Assembly: GCA_014904845.1 (NCBI GenBank) | Contig: MU119396.1 | Location: 40,235-104,234, forward strand | DNA from: Acephala macrosclerotiorum | Taxonomy: Eukaryota; Ascomycota; Leotiomycetes; Helotiales; Mollisiaceae | Length of the DNA stretch: 64,000 nt | Reading direction: 5' to 3' | Part shown: piece by piece, positions 11,791-22,293 of the stretch | Layout of the letters: every line of letters begins with the position of its first letter | How positions within the stretch are numbered: the stretch's first letter is position 1 | Program-made: the position numbers and the translations under genes | The notes under the pieces: model-generated | Seen by the model: only the letters and a program-made list of their open reading frames with translations | Databases searched by the model: none | What the model was told of the DNA's origin: nothing

Positions 11791-14700
11791 ATGCGTAAGT
11801 GGCTTTTATTAGGCAGAGAGAGAACTGCTAGCAGTGCGCTTATGTCGCCACGTTTGCTGGCTAAAATATGCCTCGCTTCGCAGTCGCGCATCTTCGCTAA
11901 TTCTCTTTTTCCAGCCTCATCACACCACTGTGCCAGTCAAGCAGGAGCAAAGAGGGTGCGTCAAGTCGATGATACGACTTCCCATTACAATGATGATACC
12001 ACTCAGCGAGGAGGGATAGTAGATGAGTTGGATGGCGATGTCGAGCCTCGCAAAAGCCTCAAGACATCAAAGTGTGCGTTTTGTAGAAAAGATCACAAAA
12101 AGGTAAGAAACTCCGAGCCCGTCTGTAGTTACTGGCGAATGAATGTTCCAGTGCGTTCGAACGAGCGACAGTGATAAATGTGTACGCTGTCAGGACCTCA
12201 ATCACAATTGTCTTGCCGGCCTCGAAGCCACACCTGAGAGCTCGAACCGAGGAGTATTGAACAGAAACAAATGTGATTATTGTAGAGAAGCAAAGCAAAA
12301 GGTAATCCTTATATCTAACTTATGATCTTGGAATGCTGATTTAAGAGTGCTTGCCGGTGGATCGCATCTGGCCCGATATTTGTGAACGGTGTAGGGACAA
12401 ACAGCTTTTATGCTCCGAGCCTTCTAGAAAGAAAACACGGGTCGACGAGGGCCCATCTACGAGAACAGACACATTAAAGACAGGGACACAACAGAGTATG
12501 ACATCTACAGTAATCAACTACACAACTCCGCCAGATGCTCCACAGCTTTTTTCATCTGAATGGATGACTCGCCAACCTCTGTCGACGGTCGGTAAAAGCA
12601 GTCTGCAAGGACCTCCGAGAATAGCCTCAGAGGATTCAAACCTTGCTATGTTATCTCGAACCTCACCAAAATTACAGAGCATCACTCCAGATTATGCCCT
12701 GACTAAGTACCAACGAGCAATGGTAGGCAACTCTCCGGAGACTCATCCATTTCGAAAATATTCATACAACTAAATCTTCCTAGGCCCAAGACCGATGGAA
12801 GCAAGCTTTGATTAAAATTAGAGAGGGAATTCGAGTGAGCAGAGACCGATTCAATAAAACGCTCCACATTTGTCCTCAATTTTATGAGCTAATAAATCTA
12901 TAGCTAAAGAATATTCCTTCGGTCCTCCTTTTCGTGCCGCAATCTGACGGCATCGTTCTTTGTAACGTTTGTATGCGGCTAGGACTTTCGCGCGAAAGCT
13001 TCATCATCGATAACAAAGATCACTATAATCGGCTTAGGCGCAACTTGTTATACCCACAAGACCATGATTGGCCAGTGGCAAAGCAGGCGGAAATGGGCAG
13101 AGGCTTTCCTCTGGGGGAGTTTAAACTGGGAGAGTTTCACGCTATTCGTAAAAAGGCTCAAATATGTTCCTTTTGTCGTCTGGTTTGGAATTCTGTTCGA
13201 GATCAAGTGCCAAGCCCTGTCTTCGCGAAGATTGGCCCGAAGGATGACGCGATCATGGGTTATGCAACTTGGCAAATTGATAGCCGACAGCTTATCCCAA
13301 GCGGATCCGGAAAGACCTCTTCCACAAAGCCACGAAATAGATGCATACGACTTCATTGGAGCAAGGGAGCATCCCAAATTTTCCTCAGCAGTGGCATAGT
13401 ACTCAAAGATGCCTTCATTGTCCTCGTTGTTGATAACAAGCGATCCTGGGCCAACAACTTTATTGGATGTCCAATCGACATTGGCAAAAGCACTACGTCG
13501 ATTTGCAAAGATTGGGTCGAAACTTGCCAGAATCATCATCCGCATAGCAATGAAAATATCTCCGGAGACCAGCTTAATTGGCGTGAGGCATTCGGCCACA
13601 ACTTCAAGCTCTTAGATCTACTGCAAATGTGCACCGTCTCTCCTGAACAGGCCACGCTGCCGCCGTACGTAGCACTTAGCTATACATGGGCAGACGAAAG
13701 GAACTTTCATTTTCGCGATGTGCAAGCGGAAAAGTTCGAATTCTTAGGAGAGAGAGGAGAAGTGGAGAAACTATTACCTCAACTACCACGCACGATTCAA
13801 GACACTATATCCCTGGCGATAGCACTTGAGTTTCGATATCTGTGGGTCGATGTGCTCTGCGCTATTTACGACGCTTCGGGGCGGAACCATCGTGCCGCAG
13901 CCCAAATCTTCAGTAATGCATTCTTGACAGTATGTGCTGCAGATGATCAGAGCCTAAATGCTGGCCTTGCAGCGCTTCACACGCCACGGAAACCTGTGGT
14001 ACAACACATAGAAAAGTGTGCTCCTGGTCTCGAACTCATGGTATCGCATCCTGCAGAAACGTACATCAGTCAGTCTCCATGGAACCGGCGGGCATGGACA
14101 TTTCAAGAGCGCTATCTCTCGAAACGCTGTTTGATCTTCGCAGCGGACCAGATCTATTGGGAGTGCCGTGATTCCATTGCATCTGAAAGTATCGTAGAGC
14201 ATTCAAGAGAACCTAGTTGGACTATCAACATGCTCTATAATCCGTTATATAGTATGGGCAATTTGTATGATCAAACTCAAGCTCTTCGCGCTTACATGCG
14301 ATGTGTGGAGGAGTATTCGTTGCGGGAACTCACGCGGCCAGAGGATGTACTCGTGGCCTTTGAGAGTGTAGGAAGAAAGATAGGGACCTCGTTACAGACA
14401 GAGCTTTTCTGCGGTCTGCCCAGCTCCTGTCTCGATTTTGCACTGTTGTGGGAGTTTAAGATGGGAACAAATCAACGCCGTCAATCTTCTGGCGTATCGA
14501 AATTCCCAACTTGGTCTTGGTGCGGTTGGGAAGGCCCCGTCACATATCGATCTTCCACGCTTTCCGGCATTTTAGGAAATATTCCAGGGTGGATATCAAA
14601 GCATACTTGGATAAGCTGGTATGTGAGGGACTCCTATAACCATACTCGATTATTGCACAAATCCGGCCTGGAGTCTATTACAGCCGCGACGACTCAAGAC

Positions 14701-15339
14701 ATGTCCGAGCTTGAGAAGATAATCTCACCATTGAAGTTAGAGGGTAGACAGCAGCACGATATTTCGAGAGCCATACAGAGGCGCATGCAGTCTTGTCAAC
14801 CGCATGTAAAATGGCCAGCACAGAATAGGTCATTATTCTTCAAGTCGGTGTCAAGCCTTCAATTTGACACCGTGGACGTAGAGAATGAAAGTCAGGAAGA
14901 TCCTGAACGCCGCCATACCAAGTACCTACAATTCTGGACATGGTCTGGCTTCTTTCGCCTCAAGTACTCGCCGCTATCAAGTTCGTCGAATTTGGGACTT
15001 GGATTGTCTCGTTTTGGTGTATTGGACAACAAGAACGACTTCTGCGGCACGATTGTGCTTCCCGACCGATGGGCATCCGAAGAGAAGCCAAGGGATGCGG
15101 TTCATGAGGTGATTGCCATCTCTGAAGCGAAGAACTTCACTCCTGAAGAATTCGACGGTTGGACCTATTATATCCCCAAGGAGAAGGATGAGAGCGAGTG
15201 GGATTTGTGGTATGTGCTCCTTGTCGAAAAAATTGATGATGTTGTGGTGAGGAGAATAGGGCTAGGTAAAGTATTTCAAGAAGCATTTGAGAACTCGTAT
15301 CAGCCGGGGAAGGAGTGGAGAGAATTTATTATGGCATAA
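11791..15339 (+). CDS. Tandem Zn2Cys6 clusters fused to a HET domain
   Basis: Five exons (11791-12102, 12152-12301, 12348-12722, 12784-12834, 12904-15339) joined by phase-0 GT-AG introns of 49, 46, 61 and 69 nt give 1,107 aa. The long last exon has no ATG of its own near its beginning, and its frame continues back through the small exons, which is why I treat this as one gene. Residues 95-124 fit CX2CX6CX8CX2CX6C and residues 145-176 fit CX2CX6CX10CX2CX6C, two fungal binuclear zinc clusters, each interrupted by an intron just before its third Cys. The HET region starts near residue 551 (YVALSYTW) with YLWVDVLC near 608-615. The usual INQ/QDD stretch after this is altered. HET proteins trigger vegetative incompatibility cell death; Zn2Cys6 modules bind DNA. 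The start is uncertain because ATGCGTAAGT itself resembles a donor site; ATG 11842 is an alternative. Confidence 0.78.
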
Positions 15340-15931
15340 TTGTGCAGAAGTGATTTCGTTGAAGTTATTGTGAGAAGGCGAAGTAACAAAAGGAAATTTG
15401 CTATAAAAGAAAGCGGCTTTCTCGCTCACGCTCGCTTAGCCTTTTCCTCTTCGAAACTCGATATATATTTTGTTTTACAAGTTTCACGAAAGCGTTTTTC
15501 TTAAGAGGCCTTTTTTGTTTATTTATTTAATTAGTTTTGTATATGCTCACTTTATTTATTTCTAATCTTTAAACCTTTTTTTTAGCATTTTTACGTATGT
15601 CGCTTTTTAATTACAATTACGAAAAAAAGAAATCGATAAAAGTATCGTTTATAAATATATTAATAATATCAATACGATTATATTTACATATTTTTTATAT
15701 TGTCTTTCGCGGTTTTAATTGTTAATAATTTATTATACGTTTCGAAGTCGTATTTTTAAATATTTATATAAATAAAAATATATAGTATTTTATTTATTAT
15801 AAATTTATTTAAATTATATAAATAAAATATTTTAAACGTTATTCAAATTGTTTAAATAAACTGGTTAAGCCGAGGGTAAACCGAGGGCGATTAGCGCTTA
15901 AGCAAAAGTAATAAGTAAGCTTATTAATCGA
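15340..15931. repeat. Short RIPped AT-rich pocket inside the island
   Basis: After a 140-bp transition, the segment from about 15,480 to 15,860 has the same AT-rich, CpG-retaining composition as the flanking blocks. The edges carry more normal sequence, including CTCGCTCACGCTCGCTTAGC near 15,421 and a GCCGAGGGTAAACCGAGGGC repeat near 15,868. It is probably a small mutated repeat copy inserted between the two HET loci. No ends could be defined. Confidence 0.6.
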
Positions 15932-15997
15932 ATGCGAAGCACAAAAGAAAAAGAGTTAATTGATAATACCTACATATATCAACGCTTTGCTGCCACT

Positions 15998-16346
15998 ATG
16001 CCGGCATCGTGTAAGCTCTATGCTTCATTTCCCATCGACAGGTCAACATCTCAGATTCGGCTCATTCGGCTACAGCCTCGCAATGCATCAGACGATGTCA
16101 CATGCTTCATGAACATTAGAACTCTCAGTAGTGACGAGTGCAACTACGAAGCGTTCTCGTACGAATGGCGACCTGCAAATATTAACAAGTTCTCGATTAC
16201 CCTCGACAAGGCACAATTTCCTATTCGCGAGAATCTCTACTGGGCACTTTGGTATCTGCGACAGGATGAGGAAGAGAGGTTGCTCTGGGTTGATGCGTTA
16301 TGCTCATAAGTCGATTGATACCCAACAAAATACTTCAGAAACTTGA
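15998..16346 (+). pseudogene. HET-domain gene, N-terminal fragment
   Basis: The reading frame from ATG 15998 (open from 15932) encodes the first part of a HET protein. It has an N-terminal LIRLQP-type lead-in, then YEAFSYEW, then NLYWALWYLR and ERLLWVDALC, the standard order in HET domains. It ends at a TAA (16307-16309) exactly where INQ should follow. In another frame the sequence continues as IDTQQNTSET to 16346, so a frameshift broke the gene here. The rest of a HET domain is missing downstream but appears 3.4 kb away (19,740-21,222). Function is presumed lost. Confidence 0.72.
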
Positions 16347-17092
16347 GGTTTGGACCACTATTTTCTGAGGGGGTTCATTTTGTGCTAGACGGATCATCGC
16401 TTTCCATTAATTCCATCCTTGCATCGCCTTGCCTATCCACCGTCTAGCCTTCCATCGACTCCATCCGCATTCTTGTCAAGTCGCAGCCGTGTCACCTTGT
16501 CGTGGCCCATCCTTGATGCCGCCTGCAAAACGATTCCGATGGGAGAATACCCACTTGCATTATACGCTGCGAAAATCTGGCATGAGCAAGGAAAGAACAC
16601 TCACTGACTTATAACCGAATCCGGGCTTTATCAAGTCTGACGACAAACTCTGACCAATCACCAACATGCCAGAAATCCTGGAATCGTGGTTACGGGAGGT
16701 TTCAATTTAATAAGTTCCCCAATGTCCCGAACCTTTCCCGGACATTGGAAATTGCTCTGGGACAATATGACGATTGCTAAGGACAATAGTCACGGAGGGG
16801 ACTTGACTCTGATGTATAAAAGTTTCTTTCTTTACGAGTACTTGGTAATGTGTCACATGCGTTTCTAACTCTAAATTTCATGCCTTATCTCTACTCTCTT
16901 CCCCCTTCTATTAACGGCCCCGTCTCTTACGCTCTAGTTCCTCATCTCCCATCCCTCTTCATAAACTTTGCCCTTTCCACTCCACCCAGTACACATCACC
17001 ACAAAATCTCACTAAAATCTCAAATCTCAAACAAACATGCATTAAACTACTATCCACTCACTCACCACCTACTCCACTCCTAATCTATCACA
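16347..17092. other. Intergenic, 3' flank of the CFEM-like gene
   Basis: No coding region was recognised. The CT-rich plus strand near 16,890-17,090 is low complexity and yields only shadow ORFs. This is part of the segment separating the two HET pieces. Confidence 0.45.
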
Positions 17093-18385
17093 TCACCGCA
17101 CCTCCCGTCCCTCCAACTCAATCCCCCCAAACTGCCGCCCATCACCATGCAACTCTCCGACATACCTCCCCTCGGAATCCAACTCCTCAGGCCTTAATCC
17201 ATACCTACCTTCCCCACCAAGTTCCCCAACCCCCAAGCCAGTACTATCAACTTCAACCCCCTCTCTCTGTCCCACCATATCACCCCCACCCAAACGCCCC
17301 TTCTCTTTCTCTTCAACATCAGGAATAACCTCCTTCTCGCCAACCCCCGCACCTCCCTTCTCAGGGAGTTCCGCCCTTCCGCCCCCCCTCCGAACCGGGG
17401 CTGCGGTGGGCACGAACGTACTCCCCTCCGCCCCTTGGGCGTTTGGTTGAGTCTGTACAAACGGTCCAGATTGAAGTTGAGATACCGCCGCAGCCTTCTT
17501 CTTCTGCCGTCTCTGAAGCCAGACCAGGAATGCACCCAGCAAAACAACAATAAGTAGCAACGCACCTAACACACCGCCCACGATGGCGCCTGTATTTACT
17601 TTGCTCCCTCCTCCACCTCCTGAGGATGGAGAGGAGGTGGGAGTGGTGATTAGGGTCTGCACGCCGGTTTCGGTGATCAGGAAGGTGGAGCCGCCGTTTG
17701 TTACTGTGTAGACTGCGGCGCCGGTCACGAGGGTTGTGGATGGTTGTGCGGTTTGCCCGCTGTTTTGGGCAGTAGTAGTTGTTTGTAGTATGTTGGCGGC
17801 GGTGGTTGTTTGTGCTATGTTGGCGGCGGGGCCCGGATAGCCGGCTGTGGTGCAGTAGTTGTTGTAGATTGAGAAGGCGTCTGGGATCTATGGGGGGTTA
17901 GCTTGTGGTTTGAGTTGGAGGGGATGGGATTTATGGGGAGGGAGGAGGGAGGCATGTACCTCTGCTGTGCCGCTGCATTCTGTGATGATGCATCTGGAGA
18001 TTATGGACGTGGCTGCGGAGGCTACGGCTGAAGTGCAGTAGCAGCCGTTGTAGTAAGGACTTTTCCAGTTCGTTAGTCTTACTTGGTTGAGGAATGAGGT
18101 AAGAGGGCAAGGGGATTACCTAGTGCAGCCCAGCGCAGCAGCGAGAATAAGCCCGTCTGGCACTCCAGCTTCGAATTCCTGCATCAGGCATTCTCGGACG
18201 CAGCCCACAGCGACTGAATATGCAGGCGTGTCGAATATAGTCACCGTTGCGAGATCACCTGGGGAGGCGGTCGTTAGTGCTCCACCGCCAGCATTCGCGC
18301 TGCTGGTATCGTCCACGGCGCCGACGACGCCTCGGAGGGCGAATAGGATTGAGATAAGAATCTCAATATTCTTGGAGGGGACCAT
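17093..18385 (-). CDS. CFEM-like single-pass membrane protein
   Basis: Three minus-strand exons (18385-18120, 18059-17960, 17887-17093) close in frame to 386 aa. Residues 1-23 form a signal peptide (hydrophobic ILISILFALRGVVGA). Eight cysteines at 62, 66, 87, 95, 97, 112, 117 and 134 follow the CFEM order C-x3-C...C...CxC-x14-C-x4-C-x16-C. CFEM proteins sit at the fungal surface, some binding haem or acting as receptors. Here the C2-C3 spacing (20) is longer than usual and no Asp precedes the CxC (it reads SPYYNGCYC), so haem binding through that Asp is not expected. A Thr/Ser/Gly-rich stalk leads to a transmembrane helix at about 221-245, then RRQKKK and a Gly/Glu-rich cytosolic tail. No GPI signal is seen. 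The gene lies between the two pieces of a broken HET gene on the opposite strand. Confidence 0.84.
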
Positions 18386-19739
18386 TTTCGCTGTTACCAG
18401 CTCATTCGTGGCCTTTCGAAGGAAGTTGGGGGAAGACGCAGCTCGAGAAACAATGAGAATCAACGACGCCTCGACGTTGAGGTTTCAAAGTGCACAAGAG
18501 GGCTCCCGAACCATTTTGAGAGGACTACAAAGCCTCGTGCTGAACATCATGCCGCTTCTCTAATCCGAGTTCGGCCATGAAGCCAGCCATCGGGTGAACC
18601 TAGCGTATCACAGACTCGAGCTGAAGCGAAGAGGCGCTGCCGTCAATAAAGCCTCGGCCCCTTGTTGAAATCTGGGGAAGTGATTGGCAGGTTTTGCCGT
18701 GAGGCTGAAAATTATAACCGTTCTGGGGAAGTGAGGCTTGCCCATGCCAATTATAGAAATTGAGACATTCCGAAATATAGGTAGAAAACAGTGCAGGCAG
18801 ACTGGAGACAAACTAGCATTATAAAGGGGCTGATCCCGCAAAGTCCATTCTTAGAATTGAGGGTTCAAATCTAGCTCCCCACCCTTATCTCAAAGGGGGA
18901 CGATCCAGGCACCGTAGCACAGCCAACCCTAAACCTTACAGCTCTAGAGAGATGTAAGCATGTGACAGACGAACCACGTGATACATGCACGTGACGTCGA
19001 TATAAAACCACTTCCTAACTCTTGATCTCAACCTTCACTCCTTAACTTTGTATTCTAGGTTACAAATCGACATTATGCTTCTCTTTTGAGGCCTCTTCTC
19101 TCGTGCTGTTACACGTACTATGCTTCGAGGTTCAAACCCGGTCTCTTTTCATAAATAGCCTTTACTACGTGTCTTCAGTCATCGCGGAACATGAGCTATG
19201 TGGATATGGCCGCTTTTTCAAGGGTAGAGCGGAGGGCCAAAACGGCTCCCATATCCTAAGGCGGGGGGCAGCTATCAGCGGCATTGCAATTGCATAGGGG
19301 GTATTCCCTCTAATTCGTGCTACTATAGTCTTGGAAAAGCCATGATACGTGGCCTGGCAACGCGAAGGGAATAGCAGTGCGCTATAATTATGGATATCAG
19401 AGTCTATTTGTGATAAGGATGCAAAGTTGCAAAAGGAATTCGTGAGGCGAGTTTACCAGGTTTATTCGGAACTGCTTAGTCAAGATTCATATCATAGGCG
19501 AGTGGCAGAAGGGTCTGGGCGGGCCCGAGGATCTGCCGGGAGTGGGCGACTTGTTGGGTCCTTTCGGCAGGTACGATGCACTCTAATATAGATCAGAAGA
19601 ATGAGAAGGAAAGAAATCACCAGGTACAACTGAATCTATGTCCCTTCCAATGTAGAAAAACTGTAGGAACGCAACCTTGGTGACGGGCGAGCCAGATGCA
19701 ATGCCAGAATGGGGACATCCAGAGCTAACACTGGCACAG
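18386..19739. other. Intergenic, no gene recognised
   Basis: Short ORFs only. Around 18,975-19,005 the sequence holds CACGTG, TGACGTC and TATAAAA within 35 bp, which looks like promoter-type sequence, but no intact gene follows on the plus strand. This stretch separates the CFEM-like gene from the downstream HET fragment. Confidence 0.4.
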
Positions 19740-21222
19740 GTCTCTCAGATGGGAGAAGTTTATAGTAAAGCCACCCGTGCCATTGCTTGGCTTGGGGTCG
19801 GAGGGGACTCTCCTGAGCATTGAAAAGTCCGCACGTCGTTTCGCGAGCCGAGATAGAAGCAGCATTGAGCTTTATCAAGGACAACTATGGATCCTGCGGA
19901 AGACACAACCGAGAAGATCGCAGAGTCTTCTTCAAGCATTCGTGCGAAAAAAGATGATCAGAGGTCGTTCACTTATACGAAGGAGTCGAGGACTACTTGT
20001 GCCACAATTCTAAAGCTTTTCAGTCGAACTTGCTGGACTCGTCTATGGATCATACAGGAGCTTGTTCTGTCTCGCCAAATTTTGGTCCGCATCGGCAACT
20101 TCGATATAGACTGGGATGATCTTGTGCCTTTCTTCAGGAGACCACCAGAACTTATCCCTGGAGGAAAATTAATCCCCAGTCTGTATGGAATAGATTGCAA
20201 GGAGCTACCCCCGTCAAGATCCTTCAGCAGAGAGGTGACATTGACCGGTCGTGGAGTCTTGGTAGGTTCGAAGCAAAAACTGTCTACAGAAGCCTCTTCA
20301 ACGTCTTTCAGGCTTACAAAGAAGCAATGTGTGTGGACATCCGGGACAAGGTTTTTGGTCTACGTGGTTTAAGTGCAATATGTTGCTAGAAGCTTCTCCT
20401 GTGGACTATTCCATGTCAGCTGCTAAAATTTGCGAAACATTATTAGAACACTACTTTCGATGCCACCAAGTTGAGATCGCCTCGAAAGTACAGTCTAAAG
20501 ACTTTCACAAGACTCTTGGTAGTGTGTTCGATTGCTTCAGTTTTGGTAGCATTTGGCCAGTAGCCCCCGAACAAACCCCTCCAACTGTCTCTCAGTCACA
20601 ATTGCCAACATCGGTAATTGGTCTCGAATGTATTCTAGTTGGATACTGGAAGTGGGTGGAGTCTGACATGTACTGCAGTGACGAAATAGAGGGGTTACAA
20701 GAGCTCATGGTCTATCTTCCAAATGGCTACAGATATTGGACAAAGGGGGTTCTCACCAAAATTTCCATTATACAAATCAGAGTCGAAAGGAAAAGAGACA
20801 TCTACTTAGGAGACACAATGTTTCGGGTCAACAACATGGAACTTCTTCTGGTCTCAGAGAAATCACAATGGCAGCTGTGCAAGGTAGTAAGGACCGAAAG
20901 GTCACAGACCATGAATCGAGATCTTACCTGGCCGTGGCAGGAGAAGTCACCGCCCAAGACGACTCCATTGTGGTTGGACTATATCTATTTCAGCTACGTC
21001 TCCAAATTATCCTTCACCACAGCTTTTTTTCATCCTTTCAACAAAGGGTTGTTGCTAGAACCTGAATTTGACTGGAAGGGCAGCTGGGTGAAGGAGCCTT
21101 GGCGCCTAGCTGACGATACTCGAGTCAAGCCTCGCGACTTTAAAAAATTGCTATCCGGGGATTCCGATTCTTCCAGAGGAGCAAGATCAGCATACGATTT
21201 GATTGACGGGGTGTCATTGTAA
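19740..21222 (+). pseudogene. HET-domain gene, C-terminal fragment with frameshifts
   Basis: The piece begins at a plausible acceptor (GCTAAC...GGCACAG, AG at 19738-19739) with VSQMGEVYSKATRAIAWLG, the second half of a HET domain. It then breaks: an in-frame TGA follows SPEH, coding continues in another frame (SFIKDNYG...), switches again before the HET motif CWTRLWIIQELVLSR (about 20,030-20,080), and again after DKVFGLRGLSAICC (about 20,385), where the frame carrying VDYSMSAAKICETLLEHY takes over to the stop at 21,222. At least three shifts are needed, so no full-length product is possible. It complements the 15,998-16,346 fragment without overlap, suggesting one original gene. Confidence 0.75.
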
Positions 21223-22293
21223 TTTATTTTGTAAGTCTCTTGACCGACTTCTGCACGTATCGTGTTTGAGGATAGTTTAAAGAGGAAGCTTTCGAGGAAG
21301 ATTGCTAGATATCATGGAGTTTCGACAAGCTCATAAAAAGATGCCCCAAGAAGTATGACATACGCCCATGAACCAAAATTCATCATCCACCGGCCTGCAG
21401 AGTACTTGGCATGATTGATATGTTAGTCGGCAATTCGGTCTCTACACCTCAACGCCGATAGGCCAAATGACATCCACTTAACCCCGAGCTCGCACTTTAT
21501 GCATAGCTCGGCTGCATTCAGCTGAGCTGAGATATGCAATGATACTCTATCTTTCTCTATCCAATCAACTCAAAACTCCGCACATCCCCACCTTGGCCCG
21601 GAAGCCGGGACCATATATCTCCACTCCTCCCCTCATCTCCTTTCTTCTATCTTCTCACTTCTCATCAGCCACTTCGTCATTTGTATCCATCAATATCATC
21701 ACCTCGTGAACGATATGTTGGGCCTGATATTCACCGAGTTGAAATATCACGAAATGTTTATCCTCGAAGTGTCGTCAATCAAGATCTCAGCCTCGGCTCG
21801 AAAGAAATCGAAGTTGCGATGACCTTCCCTTCCTCTTTCGAAGGTCTCTCATCTGAGCTATGACATCGCTTCTTAGCCGTCGATCCCACACGCCAAGATT
21901 ATCTTCGCTTTCTGAAGGCCTAGGCATTGCGTGGCTTATGTCCGTCCGTTCAGCTGAGATGAAGAACGCTAGTAGAGAGCAACAACTCTATTTCGACGAC
22001 GATAACGGGGCGATTGAGCTCGAAAAGGGCGATGAACGACGAAGAGTGAGGAATGAGGAATGAGGAATGAGGAATGAGGAATGAGGAAGGAGGAAGGAAG
22101 ATGGCGATAGTGAAGGGAAAGCGTTAGATCGATCGAGGATCCATTCATTACGATTAAAATAAAGGATATACTTCTGACCACCACCGCCACCACCATCACC
22201 CAACTCGACGACAACCACCAATCATCACCTCAACAAAAGAATTCACAGTAACCACAAAGAATGAATCCGATCCTCACATCTCCCTCAAGCAAC
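21223..22293. other. Intergenic with short tandem repeat
   Basis: No supported gene. A 60-codon ORF at 21,681 and others have no motif. The region ends at the 3' end of the copper radical oxidase gene. Confidence 0.45.
22051..22085. repeat. Tandem heptamer GAATGAG x5
   Basis: Five perfect, contiguous copies of GAATGAG, followed by a degenerate GGAAGGAGG tail. This is an ordinary minisatellite-like repeat in an intergenic region. Confidence 0.95.

Noticed and set aside
15421..15890. Terminal inverted repeats around the AT-rich pocket
   Set aside because: The CTCGCT-rich left edge and the CCGAGGG right edge show only loose complementarity by eye; ends could not be set.
18975..19005. CACGTG, TGACGTC and TATAAAA as the promoter of a gene
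   Set aside because: No intact gene begins within the next kilobase on the plus strand; mentioned only as sequence content.
19129..19139. GGTTCAAACCC, a tRNA B-box-like sequence (another near 18,864)
   Set aside because: No A box at the right distance upstream and no cloverleaf could be drawn; no tRNA gene is called.
22051..22085. Possible CRISPR-like array
   Set aside because: Contiguous 7-bp units without spacers in a eukaryotic genome; a plain tandem repeat.
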